NCBI GenBank assembly: GCA_001600495.1
Contig: BCKE01000033.1
Coordinates: 113,202-177,201, forward strand
Length of the DNA: 64,000 nt
Reading direction: 5' to 3'
Source of the DNA: Pilasporangium apinafurcum
Taxonomy: Eukaryota; Oomycota; Peronosporomycetes; Pythiales; Pythiaceae
Shown here in pieces: positions 46,057 to 55,465 of the stretch. A program made the position numbers and the translations under genes. Numbering within the stretch: position 1 is the stretch's first letter; each line of letters opens with the position of its first letter. The notes beneath the pieces are model-generated. The model ran no database searches and had not been told where the DNA came from. It worked only from the letters and a program-made list of their open reading frames with translations.

Positions 46057-47229
46057 ATGTCGGACAATGGGATGAATCGTCTGGCGAATCCATTCCCAGC
46101 GCTCGTGATCTCCGATAATGACGCAAAAGAATTGGAGGCGCTCTCGAAAGTATTTGTACAGCGCACCATATCCCAATATGAGCAATTTCTGGATGAAGAA
46201 CGCGGTCAAGTGGATATGAAACGGTGGAAATCTGTCAAAGAACGCGGCGATGTCTGTGCGTATGTCGAACGATCGGATCATATTGGCATTGATTCGCCGC
46301 AGAACCCGGCGATCCCAGTCTGTTTGATCGCTGGAACAATGGAAGGCGATCTGGATGACGCCATCTACGGGTTCGTTTCGGCCACAATGGACGCCATGCG
46401 TATCAAAACTGCGTATGCCGAAGATCAATTCGTTCGTGCTGCAATTCTCACCACACTCATCAAACCGATGACCGCTGAACCCTTCCGGACACTGCTCATT
46501 AAATGGGCGGAAAAGGGGCGCCCGTTGCCTGTGCGTGCAGTTTTTAAGAACCGTGATTTTGTGTACATGGAAGCTACGGGTGTGGAGCATTTGCGTAATG
46601 GTGAGCGTGTGGGTTTTCAATTACTGCACTCGGTGCAGTTCCCAGAAACTCCCGAATTAGAATCTGTGGTCCGAGGCAATATGTCGATCTGTGGGCTGGT
46701 GCGACAAAAGACCAAGAACGAGATTGACGTATATATCCGCGGATATCTCAATCCCGCTGGTGGATTGGAACGCGCTGTGGCCGTGAAATCAATCTCCAAT
46801 GGTCTGTTGTCGGTCACGAACGTTGTTTATTGCGCACAAATGCGAAAACTCACGTGGCGCATGCGACAGCGAAGTTCTATCCTCAACCAAAGCAATCCCA
46901 TCGAAGAAACATTGGAAACTCTTTGTGGCAGTTGCAGCAAACCACGATCAACCCGCTATGTGAATATTGGCAAAAGGGGAAAAAGCACATGCAAGATATG
47001 TTTCCAGTATACGTGCTCCAGTTGCAAAATAAAAAAGAGCCTGATCTTCATCGAAGGCGAACGGCTTTCATATCGGACAGTGTCATTTTGCAGGCATTGC
47101 GTGAGCGATGCATTGGAAATGAAAGCCGCAGATGTCGCGCGAGAAGAATTGCTTGCGACCGACTGTGTGAGTTGGAACGAAAAGTACGATTCCTCCGGCA
47201 CGGACCAGCATTCTTTTGAGGAATTGTGA
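46057..47229 (+). CDS. START-domain protein with FYVE-like zinc finger (copy 10 of 10)
   Basis: A single exon from ATG 46057 gives 390 residues. N-terminus MSDNGMNRLANPFPALVISDN, then LSKVFVQRTISQYEQFLDEERG. START hallmarks: MEGDLDDAIYGFVSATMDAM, FRTLLIKWAEKGRPLPVRAVF, RDFVYMEATGVEHLRNGERV, HSVQFPETPELESVVRGNMS. Finger: LCGSCSKPR, CKICFQY, CSSCKIKKSLIF, FCRHC. Tail: AADVAREELLATDCVSWNEKYDSS. This ends the ten-copy array; the next gene belongs to another family. Confidence 0.92.
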   Translation: MSDNGMNRLANPFPALVISDNDAKELEALSKVFVQRTISQYEQFLDEERGQVDMKRWKSVKERGDVCAYVERSDHIGIDSPQNPAIPVCLIAGTMEGDLDDAIYGFVSATMDAMRIKTAYAEDQFVRAAILTTLIKPMTAEPFRTLLIKWAEKGRPLPVRAVFKNRDFVYMEATGVEHLRNGERVGFQLLHSVQFPETPELESVVRGNMSICGLVRQKTKNEIDVYIRGYLNPAGGLERAVAVKSISNGLLSVTNVVYCAQMRKLTWRMRQRSSILNQSNPIEETLETLCGSCSKPRSTRYVNIGKRGKSTCKICFQYTCSSCKIKKSLIFIEGERLSYRTVSFCRHCVSDALEMKAADVAREELLATDCVSWNEKYDSSGTDQHSFEEL

Positions 47230-47676
47230 TTATATTTTTATTATTTATAGAGACGTGCAGGTAGTCAAGACCTCCATAGAGAAATCAAAGAAGCAGGTGA
47301 TGAGTATGGTAGATGTATGGTTGTTAGGCTATTGGATGATCACGCCGACCAAGGTCAGTGATTACGATGTGAATGAAATGCATGCTGTTTGTCGTGCTTT
47401 TTTTCTTCAGCCCTATGTATTCGTATTATGAATGGAGGATGAGGCGCTGACATCCTCGCGTGAGGAGAGCAAACTTCTCTTCTGACGTACTTCAACAACT
47501 CAACATGCCCTGCCTGGTCTTTGACATCCTGCAAGCAATTTCAAAACGGAGATACCACTATGAAATGGGATGTAATCACATGATTAATCGATCTCTATAT
47601 CTTTCAAGGTGACATGTCGCCTAGTTGCTACCATAGTTTTTACCAACTGTAAGTCCATTCGCCCTTATTTCACTCC
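47230..47676. other. Intergenic between convergent genes
   Basis: 3' regions of START copy 10 (+) and the esterase-like gene (-). No gene seen. Confidence 0.6.
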
Positions 47677-49662
47677 TTAGTACGACAGAAAGCCCAACTC
47701 AGCGTCTTCCGGCGCCGAGCGTGCGATATGATCGATCATTCTGGGCACCATGCGTTGGTTGAGCGTATTCCATCCCATGGACAAGGTCTCGTCATTGCTA
47801 CCAGTCCAGCAATGCCCAAAGCCTTTACCCTCTCTCACGCCATATTCAATCGATCCATTGTAGTATGGATCCCGAGTTTGCTTCAAGAAATCTTCTAAAT
47901 CATACACGGCGTCGTTCAAGTAGTAGCTATCGGTCACGCCGACGTAGACATGGAGCTTGTTGACGAGTTTCTCACCCAGTTTGGTGGTATTCACATTCCA
48001 CTCACGCTGAAGCTTAGCGCGCATATCGAAATTCGCTTCCCAGTATTCAACAACATCATGGTCGATCTCACCCGTGAGTTTGTCCCAAATCTCTGCGGGA
48101 TACCCATCCGTGGTATTCAACGGCGAGTAGACGGCCTGCCAGGCATCCCATTGCCCACCAGATCGACCACGTGAGCCTAGTACCATTTCATGGTGATTCT
48201 CTTCTGCCATGGTCTCTCGAACATGCCCCAAATAATCGCGCCTTGCACCTCGATCTTTGACAATCCAGTCTCCATGTGTATAGTAGGCGTTGGTATCCTC
48301 CAGCAGGTTCACGATCTGGAAGTTGCGAAAGTCGAATGAGTCTGGACAGAATGACCAGCAGCCATTGTACTCCTCAGGGTAAAACACTTGCACCGCAAAA
48401 GACTCCCATCCACCTGTCGAGCCTCCATACATCGTACGTGCCCAACCCTCCCCAATACCGCGGAATTTCGTTTCCAAATACGGCAGGAACTCGTATGTGA
48501 TGGCATCACCATACGGCCCAATATTGGCGCTATTGACCGCGTACGAGTCGTCATAGTATGGGTTTGCGTGCTGCAACTGCACGATAATGCCGCGTTTGTT
48601 CGTGAATGCAGCGTTTGGATCCTCTGATGTCCAGTTCTGGTACAGATAGTAGCCGTACCAGTCACTGGATGAGGTGTCCTCGTCGTTTGTGGGTGGTGTC
48701 GATTGGTAGTCAAATTCAAAGTCACGATTATAGTGCGTATGGTAAACAAACAAAGGGTACTTGATGTCTGCTGTCGACTTGTCATAGAATTTGTGAGGAA
48801 GCAGCACCCACGCCTTCAGGAACACATCCACACCCCAAAATTCTGACAGCATTGGACTCCGAAACTTGACATGTTTGAGCAATTCTTCTGTTTCTTCGAC
48901 GTCTGGCACCGGAGGTTCTACTTGATCGATAGTGATATCCACGAAGGAAGAAGGCGAAGGCCCAAATTTCACGAGTTGCGGGACACTGAACAATGTGCCA
49001 GGAGCAGTTAATACACCTCCATCGCTTTCAAACGTGTTCATACCTGGCAGCCAGAGTTGTTGGCCATCCGATCGGTTGTAATGTACGTATGGATGCAGCA
49101 CACCCTGCACCCAGTATTCATCGGCAGGGATATCCTCCATTAAGAGCACCGGATAGCCATGCGACAAACTTCCATTGATCTCACGCGTTTGTCTGTCTGG
49201 GTGAAAATCATAGACGTCGATGGCAAACACTTGTTGGGTTTCCTTGGAGTCGTCGATTAAGAACCGCGGTTGGTCCTCACCCTGAGGGTCTTCTACAGCC
49301 GTTTTCTTGGCAATACAGACCAATAATCGGCCAGTAACAGGACCAGCATGCACTTCAGACGTGAATGTAAACCGGAAGCGAGGTGAAGTAGCACCAGATG
49401 CATCGCCATTGAACAGCGAGGCGTTCCATGAATACAGCACGATGACCGACACAACCCACAATAGCACAGTAAACCGTCCCCATGAGCAGCGCAGTTGTCG
49501 GCGTAACCATCGAGTAACTGCGGAGCTTTTGTCATCGCGATGCACACGCAAAAGCACTGCTGGTGGCTGTTCAATTTCAAAAGACTCGGTACGGCTTTTC
49601 GAAGCTTCCGGTGTAGATCCCGGAATCAACGCAGTGCGTTCACCATCAGTGGGTTGCGGCAT
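47677..49662 (-). CDS. Membrane-anchored alpha/beta-hydrolase (esterase-like) protein
   Basis: The ATG at 49662 (the preceding in-frame codon is TTG) gives 661 residues. Residues 1-62 are a polar, basic cytosolic tail; 63-78 are a single hydrophobic anchor (RFTVLLWVVSVIVLY), so this is a type II membrane protein with the bulk outside or in the lumen. The extracytosolic part has a beta-rich region (about 90-250) then a hydrolase domain. The nucleophile motif YGGSTGGWES places Ser415 in a G-x-S-x-G elbow; GFGHCWTGSNDE near residue 620 is a plausible site for the catalytic His. The layout resembles bacterial putative esterases of the feruloyl/enterochelin type. Substrate unknown; an exoenzyme held at the cell surface is inferred. 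Confidence 0.75.
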   Translation of the reverse strand: MPQPTDGERTALIPGSTPEASKSRTESFEIEQPPAVLLRVHRDDKSSAVTRWLRRQLRCSWGRFTVLLWVVSVIVLYSWNASLFNGDASGATSPRFRFTFTSEVHAGPVTGRLLVCIAKKTAVEDPQGEDQPRFLIDDSKETQQVFAIDVYDFHPDRQTREINGSLSHGYPVLLMEDIPADEYWVQGVLHPYVHYNRSDGQQLWLPGMNTFESDGGVLTAPGTLFSVPQLVKFGPSPSSFVDITIDQVEPPVPDVEETEELLKHVKFRSPMLSEFWGVDVFLKAWVLLPHKFYDKSTADIKYPLFVYHTHYNRDFEFDYQSTPPTNDEDTSSSDWYGYYLYQNWTSEDPNAAFTNKRGIIVQLQHANPYYDDSYAVNSANIGPYGDAITYEFLPYLETKFRGIGEGWARTMYGGSTGGWESFAVQVFYPEEYNGCWSFCPDSFDFRNFQIVNLLEDTNAYYTHGDWIVKDRGARRDYLGHVRETMAEENHHEMVLGSRGRSGGQWDAWQAVYSPLNTTDGYPAEIWDKLTGEIDHDVVEYWEANFDMRAKLQREWNVNTTKLGEKLVNKLHVYVGVTDSYYLNDAVYDLEDFLKQTRDPYYNGSIEYGVREGKGFGHCWTGSNDETLSMGWNTLNQRMVPRMIDHIARSAPEDAELGFLSY

Positions 49663-50381
49663 CAAGACTCGCTAGCAAGTGAATATGACAATGGCAGTGG
49701 TGTTGAGGCTGGAAGGTTGGATAATTGAAGAATAATCGGTTCTTTCTTTGAGAAAGAAAATCCGCTTGGAGCTGCTGGCTGTGTGCAGTTTTAGCTGGTC
49801 AAAGCAATTGTTCTTTTTTTTTCTTGAGATGCTGATTGGCTAACGGACAACACGTCAGTATCAGGATTTATATCTGTTTATAAAGGGTATTAATTTATAT
49901 TATGAAATACATTTTATTTTTTAAGGAATGCTAGAAAAAGAAGTATAAAATATAAAATATCACATGTATCAGAATAAAATGATTTTAGGCGGGAAATTGT
50001 CGCGCTCCTTCCATGAATTCCAATGCCAATCAGCGCCTGAAGATTGTTCAACACCGGCATGTCGTGCTTGACCATGTGAGCTCGCTGCAGAGAGCAAAAA
50101 GAGAAAAATGGGTGGTCGCGCTGATCTTCTGGCTATATAACTGACCATTGGGGAGCATCGGTATTACGCTCTGTCGAAGCAGTACTGCAGGCAATTCGAA
50201 TCAATCACGCAGCTGAAGCCAAGCAAAAGCCTTCGAATAAAGAAACGTGAACCGTATAATGGATTTACATTTTCACTTGTATACATTCAAATGGTTCTGT
50301 TGGATTTGTGATCGACCTAGAAAGTCCTACCATTTTGGAATTTCACGCATTATTTTTTTGTTATTAGCTTTCTCTTTTTTT
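49663..50381. other. Intergenic, no supported gene
   Basis: Promoter side of the esterase-like gene and 3' side of the His-rich gene. AT-rich at 49885-49980. No gene seen. Confidence 0.6.
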
Positions 50382-50789
50382 TCATTGCGTGCATTCACAT
50401 CCAGCAACCGTGACAACGGCTTCCAAGCCAGCAAGTCCCAATTTGTAGTTCATACACAAACTCGTAGGACGGTTAAAGCAGTTGCGACCTTTTTGATGCT
50501 CCCAGAACCCCATTAGCTCACAGAAATCGGCGCATTTTTCAGTCTTGGTGGAATTATCAGCGTCCCACGGGGTCTCCTTCAGCACATGACCCTCGCGGAT
50601 GCGTTTCTCAGAGATGCTGTGCACATGGATCTCCTGCACATGTTGCTCTTCTGATTCGTCGTCAGCGTATGTGGTTGGTGTGTGGTGGCTCTTATGGTGA
50701 TGGTGGTGGTGATGTTTCTTGGCGTCCGATCCACTGGTGAGTGCGACAAAAGCGACGCACACGACAGACAACACAACGGAGAGCTTCAT
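50382..50789 (-). CDS. Small secreted protein with poly-His tract and six-cysteine domain
   Basis: The frame is open from 51026, but its first 79 codons lack features; the ATG at 50789 starts a textbook signal peptide (MKLSVVLSVVCVAFVALTSG), giving 135 residues. Directly after the cleavage region comes KK, seven His, KSHH (residues 24-36), then an acidic, His-containing stretch. The C-terminal 55 residues carry six cysteines (KCADFCEL, NCFN, LCMN, GCEC), probably three disulfides. The His tract could bind metal ions such as zinc, copper or nickel; this is inference. No family recognised. Confidence 0.7.
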   Translation of the reverse strand: MKLSVVLSVVCVAFVALTSGSDAKKHHHHHHHKSHHTPTTYADDESEEQHVQEIHVHSISEKRIREGHVLKETPWDADNSTKTEKCADFCELMGFWEHQKGRNCFNRPTSLCMNYKLGLAGLEAVVTVAGCECTQ

Positions 50790-51069
50790 ATTGGTGTATC
50801 GACGGACGTGAGAGCTGCTCGCTTGATTGATAAGGGGCGATTTTGCTGAATGGGGAGCAGTCGATGTGGATTCCTCCACTATCTGCAACCTGATATTTCT
50901 GAGTCGTATACCGGTTTTATCAGTTTTATATCGTTTTAGACAGGTAAAATATTTGTAAACTTTATTGAAATAATTGCACTTCGTGTAGGTATCCAATCGA
51001 GTGTGCATGCTTTTCTTGCAATGCATCTATCTGTTGGCCTTTATCCCCCATTTCTTCTATCGATAGAAT
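50790..51069. other. Intergenic, no supported gene
   Basis: Upstream region of the His-rich secreted gene up to the Fanzor right-end remnant. No gene seen. Confidence 0.5.
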
Positions 51070-51212
51070 ACACTCTGACAGAGATATCTACTCCGCGGTT
51101 GTCTAGTCTAACCTAACTTTTGCTGGTTGAGTCAAAGTCGAACAAAAATCAGAAACTTCTCCTTAAGCTACTGGTACTTTAGTATGTTATATGATCTCTT
51201 GAGGTGATACAT
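51070..51212 (+). mobile_element. Fanzor-type element remnant D: right end only
   Basis: About 140 bp matching the non-coding right end of remnants A, B and C: a CTACTCCGCGGTTGTCTAGT core, then CTTTTGCTGGTTGAG, then TTATATGATCTCTTGAGG at the end. No coding part of the nuclease remains. Confidence 0.65.
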
Positions 51213-52208
51213 CAATAGGAACAGCAAGATTTGACGCTCTTGACTCTACAATGAATAAAGATTACTGCGAAAAACAGTACCAAACGTGCATTAGATGGAG
51301 ATAAACGTGCATTAGATGGAGATTGTCGAGAACAAAGCACATACGTAAGATGTATCGACCAACCACAGGGTATTGGCAAATGATTTTGCAGTTTCTGCAT
51401 GCTATTTGTGCTGGATTTTATTTCTTTTCAGCGAATGCACCTTTCTTCATTCGCGTCTTGCCATCTGGGACCGCCTACGTCCCTACACAATGGGCACATA
51501 CATTGACATGTTCGATAGACGTGTTCAGCAAGAGTAAAGTGACGAAAGACGAAATAAATTCAGTCCAGACCCCACGTACAAAGATCACGCGTACGTAATT
51601 ATACAGGATTTATTTTCTTTATTTACATAATATATCCATTTTATTTATAAATTTTTTGTGAAAGGGTATTTATTTTCAAAGGAGTTTCCTTAATACATCC
51701 AGTTCGAGGTCACGTAAAATACCACCAAAAAAACGGAATAAAATCATTGACTGCAATCTTCCACCTCCCATTCGAAAGCTCAGATTCCATCCATTATTGG
51801 CGACCCATCCACTAACAAGATCGCATATATATGCATAAATTGCTGTGTTGGATATGCTAGCTGATTTGTTTTACATCTTGGCATAGGATATGGATATACT
51901 TCTTTTGTACTTTCGTTGCTTTTGCTTTGTTTTGTTTTTAATTATGCGGTATGACCTGGTAATTTATTTTGGTCCATCCGTGTTACAGCAAAGACGTACC
52001 TAATGCATCAAAACCAGCTGTTTCGAGGAGATACATGTGGGAGAAAAGTGATAGCGGACGCACACAGGGCTGCGAGTGGATGGGGAGTGTAGCTCCTCGT
52101 GCAGAGGAGTCGGTCTACTGATTCATTACTGCACTGCTGATTCATTTGTGTCTCTCCACTCCCGCCAGCAGCTATTACTGCCAAGTTACGCTCATAATAG
52201 ACGCGTAT
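51213..52208. other. Intergenic, short tandem repeat, no supported gene
   Basis: Promoter region of the expansin-like gene at 52209. Contains a 21-bp direct repeat at 51282-51323 and an AT-rich block at 51600-51670. No gene seen. Confidence 0.55.
51282..51323. repeat. Two perfect tandem copies of a 21-bp unit
   Basis: The unit beginning AAACGTGCATTAGATGG occurs twice head to tail without mismatch. Confidence 0.95.
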
Positions 52209-53546
52209 ATGATGCGTTCACTTTCCTTCTCATCGCTAGCACTGGCAGCAGCAGCAGTAACGGCATTTGTCAACGCTGACACGTATTACGAAGGCGATGG
52301 CACAGCCTACACTCTCGGTCAACCGTCGTCAGGAAACTGCAACTTTATGGCGTACGGCGTTGGTGCCGAAACCAAATACGCCGCGATCAACGACCCGCAA
52401 TGGAACGACATGCTCAACTGCGGTCGCTGCGCGGAGGTGTGGTGCACGGATTCAAGTTGTGCTGATCAGAGTAAGAGTGAAGTCGTCTACATTCTCGATC
52501 GGTGTCCGGAATGTGCCGAGGGCGACCTCGACTTGTCGCCGACAGTATTTGAGAGCATCACCGGCAGCTCTCCAAGCCGTTTGACGATCAAATGGAAGTT
52601 CGTAGATTGTCCTGTGTCAGGAAATATTCAATACTGCCTCAAGGGCGGTAGCAACGCCTACTGGACTGCTATTCAACCTGCCAACACTGTCAACGGTGTG
52701 TCGAGTATGACTATCAACGGTGCTACCCCTGGCATGGTAGATTCAGCCTATTACTTCTTACTGGATGGTCAGAGCACGACACAGACGGATCTGGGCGCTG
52801 TGACAGTGTCTATGACGTCTAGTACGGGCGAAGTCGTGACGGAGACTGTGAGTTTAACCTCAGGGTCCTGTACGACGGGCTCGAAGCAGTTTTCAGGTGG
52901 AGAGGGATCTTCGTCCAGCACACCAACGCAGACTAGCAGTGGTGGTAGCTCAACTACTACTACACCCACGACAACAACGCCATCGCCGACAACTGCAACG
53001 CCGTCATTGACGACTGCCACTCCAACTGTCACCCCCACGCCAATCTCACAGTCTTCATCCACGTCCTCCCAAGCAGCAGATAATAGTGAAGTGGAAAATA
53101 GAAGCAGCACAGCTACGTCCTCATCAGAATCATCCACCGTCGCCAATGACTTTGACACCTTGACGGATACTAGCGGCGATCAACCGGGCACAGTGAATGC
53201 AGCCGATGCTTCTGGTTCTGTGGCCGTACTAGGTGATGGCACGAGCGATGTGACGTCGACAACTACTGCATCCAATGAATCGGCTGGGTCTGGCAGCTCA
53301 TCGGAAGAAAGTGTACAGAATGCCAACACGGAAACAGCAGACGGTTCCACCGGCACGAGCCCCGTCATCATTGCGCTCATTGTCTTGGGTGGCGTTGGCG
53401 TGGTCGCATTGGCAGTCGTAGCAGCGATGGCGACAAAGAAGAAGTTAGACGACAAACGCAACGACCGCAACGATGCGCTCATGGCACGATCTTTCGACAA
53501 TTTCAACTCGCCCGTCCGTGTCACCAACAGCATCGCTGCTTTCTAA
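52209..53546 (+). CDS. Membrane-anchored expansin-like protein
   Basis: The frame opens at 52146 with TTG; the ATG at 52209 gives a signal peptide (residues 1-22, LALAAAAVTAFVNA) and 445 residues. Residues 23-120 form a double-psi beta-barrel of the expansin/GH45-like type with conserved cysteines (NCNFMAYG, NCGRCAEVWC, VYILDRCPECAEGDLDLS). Residues about 125-230 form the second, grass-pollen-allergen/CBM63-like domain (IKWKFVDCPVSGNIQYC, YYFLLDG). A long Ser/Thr-rich stalk follows (about 235-380), then a single span (383-408, VIIALIVLGGVGVVALAVV) and a basic tail. Expansins loosen cellulose-containing walls without hydrolysis. The stalk plus anchor suggests it is held at the cell surface. 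It lies on the same strand as its paralogue at 54260. Confidence 0.88.
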   Translation: MMRSLSFSSLALAAAAVTAFVNADTYYEGDGTAYTLGQPSSGNCNFMAYGVGAETKYAAINDPQWNDMLNCGRCAEVWCTDSSCADQSKSEVVYILDRCPECAEGDLDLSPTVFESITGSSPSRLTIKWKFVDCPVSGNIQYCLKGGSNAYWTAIQPANTVNGVSSMTINGATPGMVDSAYYFLLDGQSTTQTDLGAVTVSMTSSTGEVVTETVSLTSGSCTTGSKQFSGGEGSSSSTPTQTSSGGSSTTTTPTTTTPSPTTATPSLTTATPTVTPTPISQSSSTSSQAADNSEVENRSSTATSSSESSTVANDFDTLTDTSGDQPGTVNAADASGSVAVLGDGTSDVTSTTTASNESAGSGSSSEESVQNANTETADGSTGTSPVIIALIVLGGVGVVALAVVAAMATKKKLDDKRNDRNDALMARSFDNFNSPVRVTNSIAAF

Positions 53547-54259
53547 AGAAGTCTCAACATGTGTGTTTTCTTCCTGTCAGATTGGTGAACCTTACGATGC
53601 CCCCTTTTATTAAAGCCAAGAGGCCTACTAGTGGATTAAACTTATGCGTATGTGCGTGCGTGATGTGAGTATTAGAGCAGAATATCGTCGATTTGAGAGA
53701 AGAGGACGCTTTTGTCGTGTCACGTGAGCCAAATTTTTAGGATAAGAGCATGACAATGTTATCAACCCTCGTTGGATTATTATGGTTATAATCATTCGTA
53801 GCTCTTCGTGCTGTCACTTATTTTCATCCCCAAATTCACATTCTTCCTGTCTTTGTTCTGCCTTTCGGTGGGTTCGTTTATATCTCAAATGCCTTTCAAA
53901 CCACAACGTAAGAACTGCAATGATCTTGCCCATCTGGTTTCGAACGCAACTGAGAAGGAATCTATATTCGCACATCCGCGTAGAAGTGCTTTTATACGTC
54001 AGAGCAGCAGATGAGAAACTCTGGATATCTTCCCTTGTTATTGGCTCGTAAAAGCCCGCCGGAAGAAGAGTGGAACGGTTAGCTTCATGCCACTTCCTCT
54101 CAGACAAAATTTTGGGCATCAATGCCACTCTCGAGCAATCCTGAAACGAGATGGATCTACTCTCCATCATGGGCAAACACGGAAGTTGTACGTGATCTAT
54201 GCTGGTCTATTTTTCGATCTTCAAACCAGAAAACGCACTGGAGGAAGCAGCGCAAGACC
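53547..54259. other. Intergenic, no supported gene
   Basis: Between the two expansin-like genes. Short frames only. The frame upstream of 54260 is open back to 54122 but lacks a signal peptide, so it is treated as leader. Confidence 0.5.
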
Positions 54260-55465
54260 ATGCGCCATCACTTGTGGCGAGTGATGGTGCTCTGGATAAT
54301 CACTACAATTCTATGTAGTATGGCCGATTCGTTGGTCACATCTACCGCATCCACGGCGGTCTATAATGGTCATGTTAATTCCTACTCACTGAGTGATCCT
54401 ACCGAGGGCGTCTGTAAGTTCCACCATTTACTTGAAAATCCTAAAATCATGTATTCAGCACTCAACTCTCATCAATGGAACAACGGAAACCACTGCGGCC
54501 AATGTGCTGCCGTTACCTGCGTTGACTCGCGGTGTAATCGTCCAAGTGAGACAGAGATTGTCTACATCATCGATGAATGCACAAACTGCGATGATGGAGA
54601 GTTGGCGGTAGCTGCGAACCTCTTTTCTTCAGATAGCAAATCGAAAACGGGCATGAAGATTGAATGGCAGTTTGTCGATTGTCCCGTGAAAGGCAACATC
54701 ACATACTGCTTCCGAGCCGATAGCTCGCCGTTCTATGTGTCCATCCAGCCCACGAATGTGCGCACGGGCGTGCAGCAACTCCTGCTTAATGGTAAAGCGA
54801 CAAAGCTGGTGAATTGGGAGTATTATTTCGTCTGGAAGAGCGGTAATGACAACGCCACTGTGAATTTTAAAGACTTTACTATCGAAATGATTAGTTGGAA
54901 TGGTGAACATGTTAAGGAAGCGCTGACAGTGGCGATGGATGGCACGACCAAGTGTGTGGAAGGGCAGGTGCAGTTTGCATCGACCGCAGCAATATCTTCG
55001 TCCATAGCGATGAGCTTCATGGCTTCATCTGATCACTCTTCTCAGTCGGAAGGTGGCAAAGGTGAGAAAAATGGTGAAATTGGCCACGAGGCAGATGATG
55101 ATACCAATGGCAACGCTGCTTATTTTAACCCCTCAACAAACGCAAGCGCGAAAGACGACGAAAGTTCGGCTCGATTGAGTCCACCAAGCGATGCAGCGAT
55201 GAGTAAGCCCCCCAAGCCCAGCGCTACCGTCAAGATCATCATACTGAGTATATTGGGGTTCCTTGGTATGGCCGTGTTTGTGGCGCTCGTAGCGCTCGTG
55301 CGCATTCGGCCGCAGTGGATGACCAAATGGGACATCTCGATGCAAAGCAGCGAGTCATCGGTTGTGGTGTTTTTGAGTGAAGACGTGTACTGGAATAGGA
55401 GCATGCATCGCCCAAGGCGTGCAGCAAGTGTTATTGTAGAGGATGGCAGTATCCAATATTTATGA
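54260..55465 (+). CDS. Membrane-anchored expansin-like protein (second copy)
   Basis: The open frame begins at ATG 54122, but the in-frame ATG at 54260 places a signal peptide (VMVLWIITTILCSMADS) at the very start, giving 401 residues. The barrel domain (about 25-130) mirrors the gene at 52209: NHCGQCAAVTCVDSRC, ETEIVYIIDECTNCDDGELAVA. The second domain has IEWQFVDCPVKGNITYC and YYFVWKSGND. The stalk is shorter and acidic; a single span follows at about 324-347 (VKIIILSILGFLGMAVFVALVALV) and the cytosolic tail is 54 residues. The two proteins are clear but diverged duplicates. If translation starts at 54122, a 46-residue leader would hide the signal. Confidence 0.83.
   Translation: MRHHLWRVMVLWIITTILCSMADSLVTSTASTAVYNGHVNSYSLSDPTEGVCKFHHLLENPKIMYSALNSHQWNNGNHCGQCAAVTCVDSRCNRPSETEIVYIIDECTNCDDGELAVAANLFSSDSKSKTGMKIEWQFVDCPVKGNITYCFRADSSPFYVSIQPTNVRTGVQQLLLNGKATKLVNWEYYFVWKSGNDNATVNFKDFTIEMISWNGEHVKEALTVAMDGTTKCVEGQVQFASTAAISSSIAMSFMASSDHSSQSEGGKGEKNGEIGHEADDDTNGNAAYFNPSTNASAKDDESSARLSPPSDAAMSKPPKPSATVKIIILSILGFLGMAVFVALVALVRIRPQWMTKWDISMQSSESSVVVFLSEDVYWNRSMHRPRRAASVIVEDGSIQYL

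Noticed and set aside
46015-46620. 201-codon minus frame over START copy 10
   Set aside because: Antisense shadow of the conserved START coding sequence.
54122-54259. Upstream ATG extension of the second expansin-like protein
   Set aside because: It would bury the signal peptide 46 residues inside; the downstream ATG fits the paralogue better.
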